A stretch of 18,379 bases of DNA, from assembly GCA_002899795.1 (NCBI GenBank), contig PPDG01000369.1:1-18379 (forward strand), in the 5' to 3' direction. A program made the translations under genes and the position numbers. Under the pieces are notes generated by a model. It saw only the letters and a program-made list of their open reading frames with translations. It made no database searches and had not been told where the DNA came from. This DNA is from Desulfobacteraceae bacterium. Lineage in GTDB: Bacteria > Desulfobacterota > Syntrophobacteria > BM002. Shown here one piece after another: positions 7,653-14,691 of this stretch (positions within the stretch are counted from its first letter, which is position 1; each line of letters starts with the position of its first letter).

Positions 7653-7698
7653 GTCATTTGGCTGCGCCGTCATTAGGTCACTACGCTTCGCTGTCATT
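7653..7698 (+). repeat. 46-nt dispersed repeat, family A, copy 1
   Basis: This 46-nt sequence matches 13082-13127 at 43 of 46 positions. It has three GTCATT words separated by the mini-hairpin GGCTGCGCC and by AGGTCACTACGCTTCGCT. Related words in both orientations form the array at 9811-9978. Confidence 0.88.
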
Positions 7699-7733
7699 GG
7701 TTGTAATCGGTAAAGGACAGGATAGGTTTATTA

Positions 7734-7815
7734 GAGAATTAGTTGATCGTTTACCTTTCACCATTCACCGTTTACCATTTACGACTTCTACGATTTGACG
7801 AATCGACTAATTCTC
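7734..7815. repeat. Inverted repeat enclosing TTTACC/TTCACC words
   Basis: GAGAATTAGTTGAT (7734-7747) and ATCGACTAATTCTC (7802-7815) are inverted repeats with 13 of 14 matches. The 54 bases between them hold degenerate TTTACC/TTCACC words. There is no T-run, so it is not an ordinary terminator. Confidence 0.6.
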
Positions 7816-7859
7816 CAATTGACAAATGACTACTGAATTTCGGATTTGTTTCGGATTTC

Positions 7860-7907
7860 TCCTGCGGAGTCCCCACCCCTTGGGCGGGGCCCCAGTTTCG
7901 ATATTCG
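7860..7907 (+). repeat. 48-nt dispersed repeat, family B, copy 1
   Basis: It starts TCCTGCGGAGTCCCC and ends CCCCAGTTTCGATATTCG, with a GC-rich CCACCCC / GGGCGGGG hairpin in the middle. It closely matches 13208-13254. It is flanked on both sides by TTTCGGATTT and ATATTCG words. Confidence 0.8.
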
Positions 7908-7983
7908 ATATTCGGATTTGATCCGCTGACTTAAGTCCCGCAACCGTACTTACTTAATTCGCTCAAGATTTGGAAGGCAACAC

Positions 7984-9792
7984 ATGTCTTTGGATTCTCT
8001 TGGTGACTGGGAACGCACTCACGACTGTGGCACCCTTGGTGCTGATGATACGGGCAGTAGGGTTGCCCTTATGGGCTGGGTTCAACGTCGCCGGGATCAC
8101 GGCGGTCTCATTTTTATCGATCTCCGTGATCGGCGCGGCATCACTCAAGTAGTGTTCGATCCCCAGCGTAATGCCGAAGCACACGAAAGGGCCCACGCCC
8201 TTAGATCTGAGCATGTTATCGCTGTGCGCGGTGAGGTGCGGCTGCGACCGGACGGTATGACCAATTACAAACTGAAGACCGGGGAGATCGAGGTGATAGT
8301 GGATGAGTATCGTTTGCTCAACACCTCCCTCACCCCACCATTTCACTTGGAACCAGAAGTCGACGCCGGTGAAAATCTAAGATTGCGCTACCGATTCCTG
8401 GATCTGCGCCGCCCGAATATTCTCCAGAGCCTTATTCGACGCCACCATGCAGCTCGTGCGGTTCGCCACTATCTCAACGAAGCCGATTTTATAGAGGTCG
8501 AAACCCCGGTGTTGACCAGAAGCACACCCGAAGGGGCTCGCGACTACCTCGTTCCCAGCCGGGTTAATCCAGGCAAGTTCTACGCCTTGCCACAATCGCC
8601 CCAACTGTTCAAACAGTTATTAATGATGGCTGGTTTCGACCGCTACTACCAAGTTGTGAAATGTTTTCGAGATGAAGACCTCCGCGCTGACCGTCAACCT
8701 GAATTTACCCAGGTCGACATCGAAATGGCCTTTATCAATGAGAAGCAGATCTTCCGGGTAACCGAGGGCTTGCTCGGCCACGTCTTCAAGGAGGTCCTAG
8801 ACCAGGAACTCGAACTGCCCTTTCCACAAATCACTTATGATGAAGCCATGGCTCGCTATGGAACAGACAAACCTGATACTCGGTTTGGAATGGAACTCGT
8901 GGATGTGACCACGGTCTTTGCTAACAGTAATTTCCAGGTGTTTGTCCGGCTTATTGAGGCCGGGGGCATAGTCAAGGCTCTGACGCTCAAAGGCCAGGCT
9001 ACCTTGCCTCGTAGCGACCTGGACAAGATGCAGGGCAAGGAGAATCTGGCCAACCACTACGATGTACAAACTGGAGCCCAGGGTGTTGCCTGGATTAAAG
9101 TGCAAGAAAACAACTGGCAGGGGCCGGTAGCCAAGAACCTCACTGAGGCGGAGAAAGATCTACTTGCTGAAACCGCCGACCTTGAAGCAGGCGATCTTAT
9201 TCTTTTCGTGGCGGGTGAGTCTAAGATAGTTAACCCTACTTTGGACATTTTGCGTTGCCACTTCGGCAACCGTCTCAATCTCACCGATAATAACCAATTT
9301 CACTTCACCTGGATCACGCATTTTCCGCTGTTGGAATACGACATTGCCGAAGAACGTTACGTTTCTGTCCATCATCCCTTTACCGCCCCAGTCGAAGAAG
9401 ACGTAGGTTTTCTCGCTGACCATCCAGAGAGGGTTTACAGCCGTGGTTACGACTTGGTTTTAAACGGCTACGAGATCGGCGGTGGTAGTATCCGTATTCA
9501 CAATTATGATTTGCAGCTGCAAGTATTCAAGGCTCTGGGCATTGATGATAACGAGTCCCAGCAGAGGTTCGGCTTCATGCTCGATGCTCTCAAGTACGGG
9601 GCGCCGCCCCACGGCGGCATTGCCCTTGGTTTCGATCGGCTTGTTATGCTTCTGTGTGGTGCCGACTCCATTCGTGACGTTATTGCCTTCCCCAAAACTC
9701 AGAAAGCCACTTGCCCGATGACCCAAGCTCCTGAAAAGGTAAGTCTGGAGCAGCTTCTAGAGCTTTCCTTAAAGCTGGATCTGCCCGGCTAG
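7984..9792 (+). CDS. aspS: Aspartyl-tRNA synthetase, predicted non-discriminating (Asp/Asn)
   Basis: A 602-residue bacterial-type class II synthetase. The N-terminal OB-fold anticodon domain (about 1-110) includes GWVQRRRDHGGL. Motif 2 is FRDEDLRADRQPEFTQ (about 229-244), the bacterial insertion domain spans about 290-420, and motif 3 is GIALGFDRL (about 546-554). The ATG at 7984 is six bases after GGAAGG (7972-7977). In the anticodon domain, His39 and Gly91 correspond by local alignment to the His31/Gly83 pair reported for non-discriminating AspRS of Pseudomonas and relatives; discriminating enzymes carry Leu and Lys there. It would then charge both tRNA-Asp and tRNA-Asn, with GatCAB correcting Asp-tRNA-Asn; GatCAB is not in this window. 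The upstream 381 bp hold only repeats. Confidence 0.98.
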   Translation: MSLDSLGDWERTHDCGTLGADDTGSRVALMGWVQRRRDHGGLIFIDLRDRRGITQVVFDPQRNAEAHERAHALRSEHVIAVRGEVRLRPDGMTNYKLKTGEIEVIVDEYRLLNTSLTPPFHLEPEVDAGENLRLRYRFLDLRRPNILQSLIRRHHAARAVRHYLNEADFIEVETPVLTRSTPEGARDYLVPSRVNPGKFYALPQSPQLFKQLLMMAGFDRYYQVVKCFRDEDLRADRQPEFTQVDIEMAFINEKQIFRVTEGLLGHVFKEVLDQELELPFPQITYDEAMARYGTDKPDTRFGMELVDVTTVFANSNFQVFVRLIEAGGIVKALTLKGQATLPRSDLDKMQGKENLANHYDVQTGAQGVAWIKVQENNWQGPVAKNLTEAEKDLLAETADLEAGDLILFVAGESKIVNPTLDILRCHFGNRLNLTDNNQFHFTWITHFPLLEYDIAEERYVSVHHPFTAPVEEDVGFLADHPERVYSRGYDLVLNGYEIGGGSIRIHNYDLQLQVFKALGIDDNESQQRFGFMLDALKYGAPPHGGIALGFDRLVMLLCGADSIRDVIAFPKTQKATCPMTQAPEKVSLEQLLELSLKLDLPG

Positions 9793-9810
9793 GCAACTAG
9801 GCACCCACAA

Positions 9811-9978
9811 GTCATTACACTTCGCGCATGCGCGCTTCGTTGTCATAGGGCTGCGCCCGTCATGAGGCCTTACGGCCGTCATTAGGTCGTTATGACAAAA
9901 GGCGAGAAACGACAGCGCAGCGTAGTGACGGCCACGTTAGTGGCCAAGTGACCACGCATGACAGCGTAGCGTAATGAC
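9811..9978. repeat. GTCAT-spaced mini-hairpin array with an inverted second half
   Basis: On the plus strand, GTCAT words occur at 9811, 9842, 9859 and 9878. Between them are short palindromes: CGCGCATGCGCG, GGGC-TGC-GCCC and GGCC-TTAC-GGCC. From about 9892 the polarity flips to (A)TGAC words, again around hairpins, including GGCCAC-GTTA-GTGGCC (9930-9945), and ending AGCGTAGCGTAATGAC at 9978. That last stretch is the reverse complement of the end of the family A repeat. The whole lies between aspS and the citrate-synthase-like gene. Confidence 0.75.
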
Positions 9979-9989
9979 TTTACATCCTG

Positions 9990-10103
9990 CTGCCAGCTCT
10001 TAAGTGGTCGGTTATAATAAAGATTGACAAGGTAAAGAACTGTCCATTAACATGATGATTTGCTAAAATTTACCTTTAGCCACGTACTTTGAGCCTTCGG
10101 CTC
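9990..10103 (+). promoter_or_regulatory. Candidate promoter and leader of the Re-citrate-synthase-like gene
   Basis: A perfect TATAAT (10013-10018) lies 17 bases after CTGCCA (9990-9995, four of six matches to TTGACA). A second candidate -35, a perfect TTGACA (10024-10029), has only a weak TAACAT 18 bases on. The leader carries a hairpin GAGCC-TTC-GGCTC (10091-10103) about 20 bases before the ribosome site AAGGTGAG. The hairpin has no T-run. Confidence 0.5.
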
Positions 10104-10135
10104 TGAGAGCGGTTATTTATCATTAAGGTGAGATC

Positions 10136-11965
10136 ATGGCACGCTGGAACAAACATAAAAAGGTTTTAGAACATCAACATACCAAATTTTGGGTCTACAA
10201 ACTCCAGGACGTCCCTGAACCGAATCTGCAAAGAGAGGTTTTTCCTTACGGTGAGATCAGCCGGATTGATTTTGACCACAAGCTTATCTCCATCGATCCG
10301 GCTGATGAATTTGTGATCACCGACACTACTTTTCGTGACGGCCAACAAGCCAGGCCACCTTATACCGTGCAGCAAATTGAGAATATTTTCGATTTGCTGC
10401 ATCGGCTGAGTGGTGCCAACGGAGTAATTAGGCAGACCGAGTTCTTTCTTTACAGTAAACGCGATCGGGAATCTGTTGAGCGCTGTCTTGCCAAAGGCTA
10501 CCGCTATCCCGAGATTACCGCTTGGATTCGCGCGGTGGAGCAAGACCTGGATTTAGTGCTCGACATGGGCCTCAAAGAAACCGGCATTCTCACCTCGGTC
10601 TCCGACTACCATATCTTCTTTAAGCTCAACAGTAGCCGGGCTAAGATCATGGAGAAATATTTGGCTATTGTCAAAACCGCACTGGAAAAAGGGATTACGC
10701 CCCGCTGCCACTTCGAAGATATAACCCGGGCGGACATCTACGGTTTCTGTGTGCCTTTTGCCATTGAGCTGATGAAGCTGAGAGAGGAGAGCGGGATTGA
10801 TATCAAAATCCGTCTCTGTGACACCCTAGGTTTTGGTGTCACCTATCCGGGTGCAGCCTTGCCGCGGAGCGTTCCCAAACTGGTTCGAGCGGTGATAGAT
10901 GATGCCGGAGTACCTGGAAACCTCCTCGAGTGGCATGGACATAATGATTTCCACAAGGTGCTCATAAATGCCACCACCGCCTGGCTCTATGGCTGTGCTG
11001 CCGCCAACGGCACTCTTTTGGGATTTGGCGAACGTACCGGTAACGCCCCGGTAGAGGGGCTCATTATTGAATATATTGGTCTTATGGGTCATGAAAACGG
11101 CATAGATACCACCGCCATAACTGACATGGCCAACTATTTTTCTCGCGAACTAGGCTACAAAATTTCTCCAAACTACCCGTTTGCGGGAAGCGATTTCAAT
11201 GCCACCAGTGCCGGCATTCACGCCGATGGTCTTATCAAGAATGAGGAAATCTACAATATTTTCGACACCCGGAAAATCCTCCGTCGGCCAGTCAGCATCA
11301 CTGTCACTGATAAGACCGGGATCGCCGGTGTGGCTTATTGGGTCAACAGCCGGTTAGGATTAGAGGAGGAAAACTCTATTAACAAACGCCACCCTGGTAT
11401 CGTTAAGATTCACAAGAGGATAATGCAGGAATACGAAGACGGCCGAGTTACCAGCATCTCCCGCAAGGAAATGGAGCAGTGGGCTCGCCAGTATCTCCCT
11501 GAGCATTTTGTCAGCGAGTTTGACCTGGTGAGACAAGAGGCCCATGCTCTCGCCGCCCATCTTGTGGAGGAGGTGGTGGAATCCGAAGAGATCAAATCCA
11601 TGGACTCATCACGACAAGAACCAGTGCTTCAGAGCCTTTTAGATCTCAACCCCTTCATCCAATACATTTATGTCACCGACCGGGAAGGCAAGAAAACTAC
11701 CCGCAACATTACCCATATCGCCGATCGTGCCAGGTACGATAAGGCAGAAATTGGTGAAGACCTCTCTGATCGTGACTGGTTTGTAAATCCCATCAAAGAT
11801 GGCAAACCTTACATTACCGATTTCTACAAATCCATTTACACTGGAGCTCTTTGTATAACAGTGTCAGCACCCATTTGTGATGAATCCGACGAAATAATTG
11901 GTGTTCTCGGCCTCGACATCCGTTTCGAGGAATTGGCCAAATTAGAGGAGGAAAAGGAGTTTTAG
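10136..11965 (+). CDS. Re-citrate synthase / homocitrate synthase-like DRE-TIM enzyme fused to a C-terminal Cache-like domain
   Basis: A 609-residue protein whose ATG follows AAGGTGAG. Residues about 55-470 are a DRE-TIM metallolyase of the isopropylmalate/homocitrate synthase superfamily. DTTFRDGQQARPPYT starts at D63, the catalytic Arg-Asp pair is R67/D68, and WHGHNDF (266-272) supplies the metal-binding HxH at H267/H269. CHFEDITRADIYGF and GFGERTGNAPVEG are also present. The RDGQQARPPYT variant is what I recall from Re-citrate synthases of Clostridium kluyveri and Syntrophus, which condense acetyl-CoA with oxaloacetate. Homocitrate or citramalate synthesis cannot be excluded. The usual LeuA regulatory domain is missing. 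Residues about 505-600 instead look like a Cache/PAS-type ligand-binding domain (NPFIQYIYVTDREGKK, DWFVNPIKDGKPYITDFYKS, TVSAPICDESDEIIGVLGLD). There is no signal peptide or membrane helix, so this sensor is cytoplasmic. It stands alone with its own promoter. Confidence 0.9.
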   Translation: MARWNKHKKVLEHQHTKFWVYKLQDVPEPNLQREVFPYGEISRIDFDHKLISIDPADEFVITDTTFRDGQQARPPYTVQQIENIFDLLHRLSGANGVIRQTEFFLYSKRDRESVERCLAKGYRYPEITAWIRAVEQDLDLVLDMGLKETGILTSVSDYHIFFKLNSSRAKIMEKYLAIVKTALEKGITPRCHFEDITRADIYGFCVPFAIELMKLREESGIDIKIRLCDTLGFGVTYPGAALPRSVPKLVRAVIDDAGVPGNLLEWHGHNDFHKVLINATTAWLYGCAAANGTLLGFGERTGNAPVEGLIIEYIGLMGHENGIDTTAITDMANYFSRELGYKISPNYPFAGSDFNATSAGIHADGLIKNEEIYNIFDTRKILRRPVSITVTDKTGIAGVAYWVNSRLGLEEENSINKRHPGIVKIHKRIMQEYEDGRVTSISRKEMEQWARQYLPEHFVSEFDLVRQEAHALAAHLVEEVVESEEIKSMDSSRQEPVLQSLLDLNPFIQYIYVTDREGKKTTRNITHIADRARYDKAEIGEDLSDRDWFVNPIKDGKPYITDFYKSIYTGALCITVSAPICDESDEIIGVLGLDIRFEELAKLEEEKEF

Positions 11966-11975
11966 TCCAACTCCC

Positions 11976-12180
11976 AGCCCGGATATTTCACGAATTGGTG
12001 TCGCGAGACCGTGGAGGTGGGTGTGCCATCGGGCAACCGCAGGGGATTGGATCCGAGGCGTACTTGAACAGTACGTCGCAGGGTCCGCCTGTCCTGAGCC
12101 CGTCGAAGGAACACCCGAGGACGCCCGGAAGGACGCTCATATCCGCGGTCGCAGCAGGCAATTCATGAAACATCCGGGCT
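11976..12180. mobile_element. 205-bp gene-free element with 22-bp terminal inverted repeats
   Basis: The ends AGCCCGGATATTTCACGAAT (from 11976) and the complement of 12159-12180 agree at 20 of 22 positions. Inside are small hairpins: TGCC-ATC-GGGCA, and CGTACT-TGAAC-AGTACG at about 12059-12075. There is also GTCCTGAGCCCGTCGAAGGA, a word I recall as a common dispersed intergenic repeat in environmental bacteria. It fills most of the gap between the citrate-synthase-like gene (stop 11965) and the RlpA gene (12209). No transposase is present. It could be a MITE-like element or a REP-type unit. Confidence 0.65.
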
Positions 12181-12208
12181 AAGCGAGACTAACCCTACAA
12201 GCGACCTT

Positions 12209-12973
12209 ATGCGCCGCTCACAAACCTATTTTAGCGTCAAGTCTTCTCCTTACAGGCTTTCTCTGACCCTTATCTTTTTTTTACTTGTTGCCTGCTCGAG
12301 CACCCCTCCTCCAAGCAAGCAGAAGGGTAATTCCTATACAGTATACGGCAAGCGTTACTACCCACTGTCGTCTTCCGCCGGTTTCACCCAGCGCGGCCTG
12401 GCCTCTTGGTACGGCCGCAAATTCCACGGCCGCCTCACCTCCAATGGTGAACGCTATGACATGTACGGCCGCACCGCCGCCCATAAAACCCTTCCTTTCA
12501 ACACGTACGTCCAGGTGAAGAATTTACAAAACGGCAAGAAAATAGTGGTCCGGATCAATGATCGCGGCCCCTTTGTTCGAGGTCGGATTATTGACCTCAC
12601 CTTCACTGCTGCCAGTGAATTGGGCATGGCAGAAGACGGAGTTGTACCAGTACAAATCGAGGCTCTGGGTTATGCGCGTAAGAAGCGTCAGGCAGGCAAG
12701 TTGGTCCGGGTGTACGAGAAACCTGCCAGTTATGAACTGGGGGACTTTACCATTCAGGTCGGAGCCTTCACAGAGCGAGAAAATGCTTTGCGATTACATG
12801 CTTCTTTGAGCCGCAAGTACCGCAAAGCAACAATTAAGGTATTCGACCAAGGTAGTCAAAGATTTTACCGGGTTCGGGTGGGACAGTACTCTCGCCTCAA
12901 CGAGGCTGAGGCGGCTGCCGAACGGTTGCAGGAGAAAGATTTTCCCAACGCCTTTGCGGTCGCGAGTGAATAG
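12209..12973 (+). CDS. rlpA: RlpA-family septal-ring lipoprotein with SPOR domain
   Basis: A 254-residue protein with a lipoprotein signal peptide: basic start, hydrophobic LTLIFFLLVAC, acylated Cys at about 29. Residues about 62-150 form the double-psi beta-barrel (GLASWYGRKFHGRLTSNGE, TAAHKTLPFNT, RINDRGPF, RIIDLT) and keep the His and Asp that act in the Pseudomonas lytic transglycosylase. Residues about 173-252 form a SPOR domain (FTIQVGAF, then RVRVGQYSRLNEAEAAAERL) that binds denuded glycan strands. It is expected at the outer membrane at the division site, cutting glycan that lacks stem peptides. No good ribosome site precedes the ATG, but the signal peptide supports this start. Its upstream region is largely the 205-bp inverted-repeat element. 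Confidence 0.95.
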   Translation: MRRSQTYFSVKSSPYRLSLTLIFFLLVACSSTPPPSKQKGNSYTVYGKRYYPLSSSAGFTQRGLASWYGRKFHGRLTSNGERYDMYGRTAAHKTLPFNTYVQVKNLQNGKKIVVRINDRGPFVRGRIIDLTFTAASELGMAEDGVVPVQIEALGYARKKRQAGKLVRVYEKPASYELGDFTIQVGAFTERENALRLHASLSRKYRKATIKVFDQGSQRFYRVRVGQYSRLNEAEAAAERLQEKDFPNAFAVASE

Positions 12974-13081
12974 GTAGAGCACAGCGCTTAGCGCTCCGCG
13001 CAGCAGGCAGCGGGCAGAGATTACTAGGCACTAGGAACTATACACTAGGCACAGAAGAACGACACGGGGAAAGGAATTTAG

Positions 13082-13127
13082 GTCATTAGGCTGCGCCGTC
13101 ATTAGGTCAATACGCTACGCTGTCATT
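13082..13127 (+). repeat. 46-nt dispersed repeat, family A, copy 2
   Basis: Identical to 7653-7698 at 43 of 46 positions, in the same orientation. As in the first copy, a family B repeat follows (here about 80 bases downstream). Confidence 0.88.
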
Positions 13128-13207
13128 TATTGTAAGAGGTAGAGGGCTAGGAAATTTCAGAAGGTGGATTGAGGATCGATAATTGCAGATTTCGCAATTC
13201 GATATTG

Positions 13208-13254
13208 TCCTTCGGACTCCCACCCTTCGGGCGGGTTCCCAGTTTCGCAATTCG
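13208..13254 (+). repeat. Dispersed repeat, family B, copy 2
   Basis: It starts TCCTTCGGACTCCCACCC and ends CCCAGTTTCGCAATTCG. It matches 7860-7907 apart from one net deletion and scattered substitutions. The central CCACCC-TTC-GGGCGGG can form a hairpin. Confidence 0.8.
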
Positions 13255-13337
13255 AAATTACTTCCCTATGCTCCATGCCCTATGCCCTATGCTCTTTAGT
13301 TTAGCCATACAGGCACAAGTGCGAAAAAGAGGTTAGC

Positions 13338-14639
13338 ATGAAAGTTCTTACCTACCCTTCGGAAGAGGCAAATGCTCGCATTGCAGCAATCGTTAATCGC
13401 ACCCTGTCCTATTCCGAGGATCACGAACGTGCTGTGATGGAAATCATACAGGCGGTGCAGAACGAAGGTGATACTGCCCTTTTGCGCTATACCCGTCAGT
13501 TCGATTCTCCTGAGATTACTTTAGAGCAAATTCGGGTGAGTGAAGCAGAAATGGAAAAGGGTGCCAAGGAGGTTGACTCAGACTTTACCGCTCTTCTGCA
13601 ACGAGCCAAGGGTAACATCAGCCGCTATCATGAAAAGCAGCAGAGGTATTCCTGGTTCTTACCCCATGAGGATGGTTCCTTTATCGGGCAGATGGTAAGA
13701 CCGGTGGCGGCCGCGGGCCTCTACATTCCAGGTGGACGTTCTGGGGAGACCCCGCTCATCTCTTCACTGCTGATGAACGCTATTCCGGCAATCATCGCTG
13801 GTGTTGCTCGCATGCAGGTGGTTACACCCCCTCGACAGGACGGCAGCATCAACCCGTATCTGCTTGTGACCGCCCAGTTGCTGGGAATCAAAGATATTTT
13901 TAAGGTGGGAAGCGCCTGGGCAATCGCCGCCCTCGCTTTGGGAACTGAAACCATACCTGCGGTGGACGTGGTCGTTGGTCCGGGCAACATCTATGTCACC
14001 TTGGCCAAAAAGATTCTCTCCGGCCGGGTGGGTATTGACCTGATTGCCGGGCCCAGTGAAATTCTTGTCATTGCCGACTCCAGTGCTGATCCCCGACACG
14101 TTGCAGCCGATATCCTCAGCCAGGCGGAGCACGATCCCATGGCAAGTGGCCTTATGCTTACCACTGATGAAGCCCTTGCCCACTCTACTCGCGCCTCATT
14201 GAAAAAGCAATTGGCCGAGTTACCCCGGCGCCACATAGCTGAGGAGTCCCTTGCTGCTTTTGGAGGACTTATCGTTGTTCCGGACCTGGATACTGCCGTG
14301 TCCCTGGCAAACCAGATAGCTCCAGAACACCTTGAGCTCCTGGTGGCAGAACCTGTTAAACTCCTCGACAAGATCCAGAACGCCGGTGCCGTTTTTTTGG
14401 GACACAATTCTCCTGAACCGGTGGGTGACTACTTTGCCGGTCCAAACCACGTTCTGCCCACAGCGGGCACAGCCCGTTTTGCTTCGGGACTCAGCGTTGA
14501 TCATTTCATAAAAACCACCAGCGTGATCTCCTACTCCTCTGAAGCCCTGCAGCGAGATGCAGCAGACATCATGCGCTTGGCTGAACTTGAAGGTCTCCAA
14601 GCTCACGCCCGGTCAGTACGTGTGCGCCTTAAGAAATAA
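13338..14639 (+). CDS. hisD: Histidinol dehydrogenase
   Basis: A 433-residue enzyme of normal length, catalysing the last two oxidations of histidine biosynthesis (L-histidinol to L-histidine, NAD-dependent, zinc enzyme). Family motifs are intact: RPVAAAGLYIPGGR, VVGPGNIYVTLAKK, the zinc ligands Q and H in QAEHDP (about 262-267), the catalytic Glu-His in APEHLELL (about 328-335), GPNHVLPTAGTARF, and the C-terminal SVDHFIK. The ATG follows AAAGAGG. No other his gene is in the window, so it lies outside a his operon. It is followed after 52 bp by a kinase gene, which may be co-transcribed. Confidence 0.98.
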   Translation: MKVLTYPSEEANARIAAIVNRTLSYSEDHERAVMEIIQAVQNEGDTALLRYTRQFDSPEITLEQIRVSEAEMEKGAKEVDSDFTALLQRAKGNISRYHEKQQRYSWFLPHEDGSFIGQMVRPVAAAGLYIPGGRSGETPLISSLLMNAIPAIIAGVARMQVVTPPRQDGSINPYLLVTAQLLGIKDIFKVGSAWAIAALALGTETIPAVDVVVGPGNIYVTLAKKILSGRVGIDLIAGPSEILVIADSSADPRHVAADILSQAEHDPMASGLMLTTDEALAHSTRASLKKQLAELPRRHIAEESLAAFGGLIVVPDLDTAVSLANQIAPEHLELLVAEPVKLLDKIQNAGAVFLGHNSPEPVGDYFAGPNHVLPTAGTARFASGLSVDHFIKTTSVISYSSEALQRDAADIMRLAELEGLQAHARSVRVRLKK

Positions 14640-14687
14640 AGGTTTCAGGTGTCAGGTGTCAGGAAAAAAACAAAAAGACTGAAACCT
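14640..14687 (+). other. Hairpin between hisD and the kinase gene
   Basis: AGGTTTCAG (14640-14648) pairs perfectly with CTGAAACCT (14679-14687) around an A-rich 30-base loop that also contains GTGTCAGG words. The right arm ends five bases before the first candidate TTG start of the kinase, so it could limit its translation. It lacks a T-run and is unlikely to be a terminator on the plus strand. Confidence 0.5.
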
Positions 14688-14691
14688 CTGC

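Larger units (their letters stand above)
12974..13337. other. Repeat-filled intergenic region between rlpA and hisD
   Basis: No gene is seen in these 364 bases. In order they hold a palindromic AGCGCTTAGCGCT (near 12984-12996), CTAGGCA/ACTAGG words (about 13025-13050), the family A repeat (13082-13127), the family B repeat (13208-13254) and CCCTATG/CCATG words (about 13263-13292). No convincing rlpA terminator or hisD promoter was found. Confidence 0.6.

Noticed and set aside
9811..9978. CRISPR array
   Set aside because: The repeated word is only five bases, spacers are 8-26 bases and palindromic, the polarity flips midway, and no cas gene is present.
10136..11965. Plain 2-isopropylmalate synthase (leuA)
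   Set aside because: The RDGQQARPPYT variant and the missing LeuA regulatory domain fit Re-citrate or homocitrate synthase better, and no leu genes are nearby.
11988..12173. Minus-strand 61-residue open frame containing SFDGLRTGG
   Set aside because: It lies inside the inverted-repeat element. This peptide is a familiar spurious translation of the CCTGAGC..GTCGAAGG type of dispersed repeat.
14640..14687. Terminator after hisD
   Set aside because: The 9-bp stem has a 30-base loop and no T-run on the plus strand.
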